Shown here: positions 6,211 through 10,651 of the stretch, piece by piece
Layout: each line of letters starts with the position of its first letter
Numbering within the stretch: the first letter of the stretch is position 1
From: an uncultured Bacteroides sp.
GTDB taxonomy: Bacteria; Bacteroidota; Bacteroidia; Bacteroidales; Bacteroidaceae
Length of the DNA: 10,651 nt
NCBI GenBank assembly: GCA_902388495.1
Contig: CABMPP010000056.1
Location: 1 to 10,651, forward strand
Reading direction: 5' to 3'
Translations under genes and position numbers: made by a program
Notes under the pieces: model-generated
The model's database searches: none
Seen by the model: the letters and a program-made list of their open reading frames with translations, nothing else
What the model was told of the DNA's origin: nothing

Positions 6211-8391
6211 ATGATTTCATTTAAGAATGCTGTTAAAAGTTCTATTCAATCATGGCTATTGCTTTTGTTTGTATGTTTGTGCTTACCTAATGTTCTTATT
6301 GGTTGTTCGGACGATGAAGCCCCGGCAGAGATTACTCCCGATGTCGGGAGTGAAATCTATTTTACTAAAAGCTTGGACTTTACTTCGGATGGCGGGGAGC
6401 ATATTATTTCTTTTACGACCAATAAAGATTGGACGATAGATGTTTCGCAGTCGGGTGGTGATGTTAGTTGGTGTACGGTGTTTCCAAGCAAAGGAAAGGC
6501 CGGAGATAATGAAGTACTGGTAAAGGTCAGTGAAAATACCAGTTTTGACGATCGTAACGTCGTACTGAACCTCACAGCGAATGATCTGACTAAGAAAATT
6601 GTAGTAACCCAAAAACAGAAAGATGCCATAACACTTACCACAGCAAAATTCGAGGTAGACAAAAATGGAGGAGAAATTCAGGTAGAAGTAAAAGCAAATG
6701 TATCCTATGAGGTCATTATCCCCGAGCAGTATCAGAGTTGGATACACAAGCGTACGATTGAGTCTGACAAGTGTGTGTTTAACATTGACAAGAGTGAAGA
6801 GTATGAAAAACGTGAAGGAGAAATCATTTTCCAAAGCGGCGATTTGGAAGAGATTTTGAAAGTGTATCAGACGGGAGAAAGTATTTTATTATTGACTAAA
6901 AATGAATATAGAGTTTCTGATAAAGGAGAGCAGATTGCAGTAGAGCTAAACAGTAATTTTGACTTTGATGTGAAGATGCCGCAGGTGGATTGGATTACTA
7001 CAACCATAACGAGAAGTGTTTCCAGTCATACACTTTATTATACTGTTGCTCCAAATGAAACTTATGATAAGAGGGAGACTGAGATAATCTATTATGATAG
7101 GAATGATAAGTCCATAGCAGATACGTTGAAGATTGTTCAGGTGCAGAAAGATGCGATCTTGTTGTCGCAAAAGGAATATTCGGTGGGGACAGAAGGAAGT
7201 ATTATCCAGATAGAAATAAAAGCCAATGTAATTTATGAAGTATCTATTCCTGAACAATATCAGAATTGGATTCATAAAGGAACTTCTACTCGCGGGCTCT
7301 CTGTGTCTAGTCTTTTGTTTACCATTGACAAGAATGAGGAGTACGATAAGCGTGAAGGAGAAATTATTTTCAGAAGTGGCGAACTGGAGGAGGTTTTTAA
7401 AGTGTATCAGGCAGGGAAGACCATTTTGAAATTGAAATTAGAAACAGCTGGTTCCTTAAAAAAGAAAATGGAAACATTGAATATTGATTATTTTAAGGTA
7501 AAAAGATTCATTCTTGAAGGGGATATTAACGGTTCAGATATTAGACTGATTAGGGAAATGGCTGGCGTAGATTATATAGAAAAAGAAACAAATGGCATTC
7601 TTGAATATTTAGATCTTACTAATGTTAATATAGTAGAAGGAGGTGAAATATATTGTTATCCTGATTCTTATAAACCAGGAAGTGTAGTTGAATATGAGCC
7701 TTGTTATACTAAAAATAATGTTATTGGGAGTTGTATGTTTCGTAAATGTAAGTCTCTTAAAGAAGTATTATTACCTTACTCTTGTGTAAAAATGGAAGAT
7801 GAGTCTTTTAGCTATTGCAAAAATCTTGAAAAAGTTGAATTGTTTGATAACGTAAGGGCTATTGGAGGATTTTGTTTTTATGCATGTTCCCTTTTACAGA
7901 AAATAAATCTACCGGATTCAATTGAGATGATTGGCAAATCTGCATTTTCTGATTGTTCTACTCTAGAATCTATTGTTCTGCCCAATAAGATTACTCGTTT
8001 ATATGGAGGATTATTTAGAGATTGTTCTTCTCTGAAAGAAATAGTGATACCGGAATCGGTTACATATATTGAAGGATATGCTTTTGCGTATTGTTCAAGT
8101 TTAAGATCAATTACTATTTCTGATAGTGTTATAGGTTTCGTTGAAACCACATTTTATTATTGTACTTCCTTGGAAAAAATCATATTCGGTGCCAGCTTAA
8201 AGACAGGTGGAGTGTTTTGGGATAGCAAACGTATTAAGGAAATACATTGTAAGTCAATTATTCCTCCCTCAATAATTGGTTTTAATGCTGATGCTTATAA
8301 TAATGCAACATTGTATGTCCCTAAAGGTTGCTATGAAGCATACTATACAGCTATAATGTGGAGAGAATTCAAAACTATAGTTGAAGAGTGA
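6211..8391 (+). CDS. Surface lipoprotein with four BACON domains and BspA-type leucine-rich repeats
   Basis: 726 residues. The signal peptide ends in LIGC, with the lipidated cysteine at residue 32, followed by SDDE, which fits the acidic lipoprotein-export signal that sends Bacteroidetes lipoproteins to the cell surface. Four BACON domains (beta-sandwich, commonly thought to bind carbohydrate or mucin) span about 45-139, 140-224, 225-315 and 316-404. Domains 2 and 4 are very alike (both have IPEQYQ-WIHK and KREGEIIF), and domains 1 and 3 both end in QKDAI, so a two-domain block was duplicated. A linker (405-500, with LEGDINGSDIRLIREMAG) leads to seven LRR_5 repeats from about 510 to 670, each with an FxxC motif. 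A C-terminal cap (ATLYVPKGCYEAYY) follows. It probably mediates adhesion or ligand binding. The 3' part is more AT-rich than the 5' part and than the genes to the left, hinting at transfer or mosaic origin. It probably shares a transcript with the next gene. Confidence 0.9.
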   Translation: MISFKNAVKSSIQSWLLLLFVCLCLPNVLIGCSDDEAPAEITPDVGSEIYFTKSLDFTSDGGEHIISFTTNKDWTIDVSQSGGDVSWCTVFPSKGKAGDNEVLVKVSENTSFDDRNVVLNLTANDLTKKIVVTQKQKDAITLTTAKFEVDKNGGEIQVEVKANVSYEVIIPEQYQSWIHKRTIESDKCVFNIDKSEEYEKREGEIIFQSGDLEEILKVYQTGESILLLTKNEYRVSDKGEQIAVELNSNFDFDVKMPQVDWITTTITRSVSSHTLYYTVAPNETYDKRETEIIYYDRNDKSIADTLKIVQVQKDAILLSQKEYSVGTEGSIIQIEIKANVIYEVSIPEQYQNWIHKGTSTRGLSVSSLLFTIDKNEEYDKREGEIIFRSGELEEVFKVYQAGKTILKLKLETAGSLKKKMETLNIDYFKVKRFILEGDINGSDIRLIREMAGVDYIEKETNGILEYLDLTNVNIVEGGEIYCYPDSYKPGSVVEYEPCYTKNNVIGSCMFRKCKSLKEVLLPYSCVKMEDESFSYCKNLEKVELFDNVRAIGGFCFYACSLLQKINLPDSIEMIGKSAFSDCSTLESIVLPNKITRLYGGLFRDCSSLKEIVIPESVTYIEGYAFAYCSSLRSITISDSVIGFVETTFYYCTSLEKIIFGASLKTGGVFWDSKRIKEIHCKSIIPPSIIGFNADAYNNATLYVPKGCYEAYYTAIMWREFKTIVEE

Positions 8392-8427
8392 ACTGGTAAT
8401 TTGTTGTATTATCAAAAGTTGTATCAT

Positions 8428-8964
8428 ATGGGAATAGCATCTTTAATAATTTCTATTATTTCTATAGTCATATCGGCTATTGTTACTGGAATTCCATTCT
8501 ATCGTAACTATATAGAAAAGAAAACTAAAATAGCATTAATTGCTTGTGATGGAATAATCAGGGATGATATGATACGTATTGTGGTCACTTATATAAATAG
8601 GAACTGGCAAAATGCAGTGATTACAAAAAGTTATATTAGCCTTTGCCATTCTAAGCTACAAAATGAATTGACGAAAGTAAACCATGAATGTAGTTGTAAA
8701 TCATTTAATTCAGTTGTGATGACAAAGAAAATGCATGCATCTATTGAACTGATATATTCTTTATCAGAATTGAAAGGAGTGGATTTGAAGGATGTAAATG
8801 TATGTGTAAACACTGAATATGTAGATTCTCAAGGTCAAAGAAAGTCTGACAACTATAAGGTAGGAGAGTTATGTATGAGTGGAATAAATACTATGATGGT
8901 CTTAGTAGAGTCTGTTATATATGAGTTACAGGGAAAGAGTATTGTAATGTCTATGAAACTTTAG
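8428..8964 (+). CDS. Small membrane-anchored protein of unknown function
   Basis: 178 residues from the ATG at 8428. A TTG nine codons upstream (8401) is in frame but puts a charged, non-signal stretch before the membrane segment, so the ATG is preferred. A single hydrophobic segment of about 22 residues (isoleucine and serine rich, residues 2-24) is followed by a basic EKK and about 150 soluble residues predicted to be mostly beta strands from their alternating pattern, with several cysteines (CSCK near residue 90). I recognise no family. The gene starts 36 bases after the lipoprotein stop on the same strand with no promoter between, so co-transcription is likely. It is the most AT-rich gene of the window and has no visible Shine-Dalgarno site. 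The topology could be a cytoplasmic or a periplasmic soluble part; the positive residues after the segment favour cytoplasmic. Confidence 0.72.
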   Translation: MGIASLIISIISIVISAIVTGIPFYRNYIEKKTKIALIACDGIIRDDMIRIVVTYINRNWQNAVITKSYISLCHSKLQNELTKVNHECSCKSFNSVVMTKKMHASIELIYSLSELKGVDLKDVNVCVNTEYVDSQGQRKSDNYKVGELCMSGINTMMVLVESVIYELQGKSIVMSMKL

Positions 8965-9030
8965 TTATTCTATATTTTATGACTGAATAAATCTACTAGA
9001 GCCATTAAAACAAGCAGAAAATATGATAAT

Positions 9031-9138
9031 GTAAACTGGTATAATTTTACGCTCATCGGGACGGGGAACCCGTTCTTTGGTGCTGGTCGTTCCCCGACCG
9101 ATGAGATCGAAAGAAAAACATCGCATGACACAGTTTAC
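9031..9138. repeat. Nested inverted-repeat element in a convergent gap
   Basis: An outer pair GTAAACTG (9031-9038) and CAGTTTAC (9131-9138) is perfect and encloses a strong central hairpin. The whole block is 108 bases and sits between two genes that end towards each other. The GC-rich hairpin core contrasts with the AT-rich surroundings. It has the outline of a tiny inverted-repeat element (MITE-like), but I see no clear target-site duplication. The outer pairing could also be chance. Confidence 0.4.
9052..9105. terminator. Strong GC-rich hairpin, probable bidirectional terminator
   Basis: CTCATCGG (9052-9059) pairs with CCGATGAG (9098-9105), and CGGGGAAC (9062-9069) pairs with GTTCCCCG (9089-9096), separated by a small internal loop. 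This gives 16 base pairs around a 19-base loop. It is the strongest fold between the convergent ends at 8964 and 9169, so it probably stops or protects transcripts from both sides. Neither flank has a good T-run (the plus-strand flank is purine-rich), so a classical intrinsic terminator is not certain. Confidence 0.5.
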
Positions 9139-9168
9139 TTTAGGCATCCCTTTTGATATGTCTTTTTC

Positions 9169-10296
9169 TCAGCAATACTCCCTCCTGAACCACAACTCAA
9201 ATATCGGATCGGAAAAGACGTAATGGTTTCCTTCCTTCTCGATGAAATCGCGTTCGGTCAGCATACGCTTGTTGCGGGTGATGGTCTGGGCACTTCCCAG
9301 TTCATACTTACGCACTACGGGGATGGAGTTGAAACGATATTCTCCGTCGGCTACGGCACGTAGCATGGCCGTTTGGGCGGCTGTCAGATTCTCGGTATCG
9401 TTCATAAACATGGGCATGTTGGTGTCTATCAGTTGGCGGGTACGGGCTTCGATGATTTCGTCTGTTACTTCTTTTGATGTGCCGCTCCAGATGAAATAAC
9501 ACAACTGTTGCAAATACCATGAATGGCACTTTACGATGTCGCACAAACGCTCGGCCTGTTGTTCACTGATTTCTTTATCTGTCCTGTGGAAGGCGTTTAT
9601 GATGAAGGGTATCCATTCTTCTTTTTTTATTTTCTGCAGGAATATGACTTGCCCGAAACGGTAGAAGGGGTTGGACGAGTTATTAAAGATATCCATCATC
9701 ATGTGTCGCTTGCTACCATAAAAGCAGTAAGATACTTGCTGCTGTTTTTGCCATGCAGAACGCATCTTTCCCTCCATACTTTTGTAGCCGGGCAATAGTG
9801 CCAGTTGCTGGAATTCGTCAATGCAGACTATCAACTGTATACCTTTGGCTGAGGCTATCTTCTCGGGCAGTTCCAAGATTTCCATGATGTCCTTTTCTTC
9901 GGGTTCGAACTTCAAGTCGAAAGAGAGTGAGTCGGTTGTATCGCTCTTGAGGGTAATGCTGGGTGAAATCGCTTTCAAGAACTGCTTTACGTCTTCTAAT
10001 CGTTTTTCGAGTGTGGAGGCTGCACATGTGATGACTGCACGGGCAAAGGTACGGTAGAATTCAGCTTCAGTCTTGATGCTGAATGCATCGATGAAGCAAA
10101 CGCGGACGTGTTTGTCTTCGTGCATCAGTTCGTCCATCGCCACCTTTACAAGTGACGATTTGCCCCAACGACGGGGTGATATAAGCATAACGTTGATGCC
10201 CGAACCCAGTAATTCTTTCAGTTGCCTGCGTTCCTCTGTCCGGTTGACGAAGCTTTCTTTATCGACTAATGTGCCGTATTGAAAAGGTGACTTCAT
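9169..10296 (-). CDS. Archaeal-type P-loop ATPase with winged-helix-like C-terminus
   Basis: 375 residues, cytoplasmic, no signal or membrane segments. After an FVNRTEE entry motif (16-22) comes a Walker A of the form SPRRWGKSS (40-48, Lys46), typical of the archaeal ATPase/STAND-related family rather than classic GxxxxGK proteins. Walker B is LIVCIDEF (155-162, Asp160 and Glu161). The segment YGSKRHMMMDIF looks like the family's sensor region, followed by the usual FYRFG. From about residue 306 the sequence (LTAAQTAMLRAVADGEY, then an ELGSAQTITRNKRMLTERDFI recognition-type stretch) resembles a winged helix. Such ATPases occur in many copies in Bacteroidales with no settled function; DNA-linked, toxin or defence, and mobile-element roles have been suggested. 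No DUF234-type nuclease tail is present. The gene stands alone between a hairpin and its own promoter, which carries a dyad that the winged helix could bind. Confidence 0.88.
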   Translation of the reverse strand: MKSPFQYGTLVDKESFVNRTEERRQLKELLGSGINVMLISPRRWGKSSLVKVAMDELMHEDKHVRVCFIDAFSIKTEAEFYRTFARAVITCAASTLEKRLEDVKQFLKAISPSITLKSDTTDSLSFDLKFEPEEKDIMEILELPEKIASAKGIQLIVCIDEFQQLALLPGYKSMEGKMRSAWQKQQQVSYCFYGSKRHMMMDIFNNSSNPFYRFGQVIFLQKIKKEEWIPFIINAFHRTDKEISEQQAERLCDIVKCHSWYLQQLCYFIWSGTSKEVTDEIIEARTRQLIDTNMPMFMNDTENLTAAQTAMLRAVADGEYRFNSIPVVRKYELGSAQTITRNKRMLTERDFIEKEGNHYVFSDPIFELWFRREYC

Positions 10297-10321
10297 AAGC
10301 TGCTTGTTATTGATTCAAGGG

Positions 10322-10329
10322 CAAATATA
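10322..10329 (-). promoter_or_regulatory. -7 box of the ATPase gene
   Basis: On the minus strand this reads TATATTTG, an exact match to TAnnTTTG, 26 bases before the ATPase start codon; the leader would be about 18 bases. No TTTG -33 box is found at the normal distance. That position is taken up by the dyad at 10329-10371, which may mean the promoter needs an activator or is blocked by a repressor. Confidence 0.55.
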
Positions 10330-10371
10330 CAAATTATACATGAATGTATTATACATGAATGTATAATTTGT
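10329..10371. promoter_or_regulatory. Operator-like 43-base dyad abutting the ATPase promoter
   Basis: Arms ACAAATTATACAT (10329-10341) and ATGTATAATTTGT (10359-10371) are perfectly complementary and centred on base 10350. Inner half-sites ATGTAT (10344-10349) and ATACAT (10351-10356) share the centre, so only two base pairs in the whole dyad mismatch. The same block is also a direct repeat: ATTATACATGAATGTAT occurs at 10333-10349 and 10348-10364, a 15-base step. The dyad directly abuts the -7 box, covering where -33 should be. Binding by a dimeric or tetrameric regulator is inferred. Confidence 0.7.
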
Positions 10372-10384
10372 GTATTCAGATTAA

Positions 10385-10411
10385 AACAAGTCATGACTGA
10401 AATGGCTTGTT
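10385..10411. terminator. 10-pair hairpin with T-rich flanks on both strands
   Basis: AACAAGTCAT (10385-10394) pairs with ATGGCTTGTT (10402-10411) with one G-T pair and a 7-base loop GACTGAA. On the plus strand a T-rich stretch follows (10411-10429). On the minus strand TTTTAA follows at once. It could end a minus-strand transcript arriving from right of the window, insulating the ATPase promoter. No gene precedes it on the plus strand. Confidence 0.5.
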
Positions 10412-10537
10412 ATTATAGTTTTTGTTTTCTATAGAAGACGGAATGCTTATATTTACATTGCTAATCTATTTTTTCTCTGTAATAGGTGTATACAAAAGCA
10501 AGGAGTAGACTGTATAGAAACGCATACTTAAAGTAAT
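10412..10537. other. AT-rich intergenic stretch, nothing recognised
   Basis: Between the hairpin and the broken DUF3800-like start I see no ORF of interest, no exact TTTG/TAnnTTTG promoter pair on either strand, and no repeat. It presumably once held the promoter of the gene fragment at 10538, but I cannot point to it. Confidence 0.4.
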
Positions 10538-10645
10538 ATGTCGGATATAACAAGGATTTATATAGACGAGAGTTGTCATTTAGAGAATGATAAACTGGAT
10601 CAACGTAAAACCCTGAGGGATTTTCCTATTATGCATATAACTTAG
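10538..10645 (+). pseudogene. 5' fragment of a DUF3800-like gene
   Basis: The 35-codon ORF begins MSDITRIYIDESCHLENDK, which I recognise as the usual N-terminus of DUF3800 proteins: a first beta strand ending in a YIDES motif with acidic residues of an RNase H-like fold. The family normally runs to 200 residues or more. Here the next 16 residues (LDQRKTLRDFPIMHIT) do not continue the family pattern and a TAG follows at 10643-10645. The other two frames after residue 19 do not restore it within the few bases left, so a deletion or insertion junction near 10595 is more likely than a single frameshift. DUF3800 has no firmly established function as far as I know. The identification rests on about 19 residues, so it is tentative. 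Confidence 0.5.
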
Positions 10646-10651
10646 TTAATC

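Noticed and set aside
8401..8427. TTG start for the small membrane protein
   Set aside because: The ATG at 8428 sits directly before the hydrophobic segment; the nine upstream codons add nothing protein-like and there is no ribosome site.
8974..9151. Minus-strand ORF of about 57 codons across the convergent hairpin
   Set aside because: It reads straight through the inverted-repeat hairpin and has no promoter, ribosome site or protein-like composition.
8428..10296. Defence island made of the membrane protein and the ATPase
   Set aside because: The two genes are convergent, separated by a terminator-like hairpin, and no nuclease, helicase, methylase or other defence domain is seen; the ATPase family alone is not enough.

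Overview
The window looks like a chromosomal segment of a gut Bacteroides or a close Bacteroidales relative. The evidence is protein content (DUF4861 lipoprotein, DUF2723 membrane protein, BACON/BspA-type leucine-rich lipoprotein, Bacteroidales-style ATPase), promoters that fit the Bacteroides primary sigma pattern (TTTG, about 19 bases, TAnnTTTG), and start codons without clear Shine-Dalgarno sites. The species cannot be told from the sequence alone.

Layout. Bases 1-5465 are GC-richer and look like ordinary core genome: a short GC-rich inverted repeat, a DUF4861 lipoprotein gene (+, 105-1334), and a convergent two-gene operon on the minus strand. That operon encodes a DUF2723/TMEM260-like multi-membrane protein (5465-2121) and, 7 bases downstream, a NodB-type polysaccharide deacetylase (2113-1457). 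The convergent gap at 1335-1456 is filled by a tandem array of 22-base palindromic units. From about 5540 onward the DNA is visibly AT-richer and looks accessory. A 745-base gap (5466-6210) holds the operon promoter, a possible 43-codon ORF, a second 22-base-period palindromic array of different sequence (5765-5852), a near-consensus promoter (5900-5930) and a strongly structured leader RNA (5936-6170). This leads into a 726-residue surface lipoprotein with four BACON domains and seven leucine-rich repeats (6211-8391). A small membrane-anchored protein of unknown function follows (8428-8964), then a hairpin element in a convergent gap (8965-9168), and an archaeal-type P-loop ATPase with a winged-helix-like tail on the minus strand (10296-9169).

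The ATPase promoter sits beside a 43-base dyad that looks like an operator. The last 280 bases hold a hairpin and what appears to be a broken DUF3800 gene start (10538-10645).

Working together: the DUF2723 and deacetylase genes are very likely co-transcribed and point to envelope glycan or glycoprotein modification. The BACON/LRR lipoprotein and the small membrane protein are probably one transcription unit controlled through the structured leader. The ATPase appears to be a separate, possibly self-regulated gene. I see no tRNA, rRNA, CRISPR array, transposase or integrase in the window.
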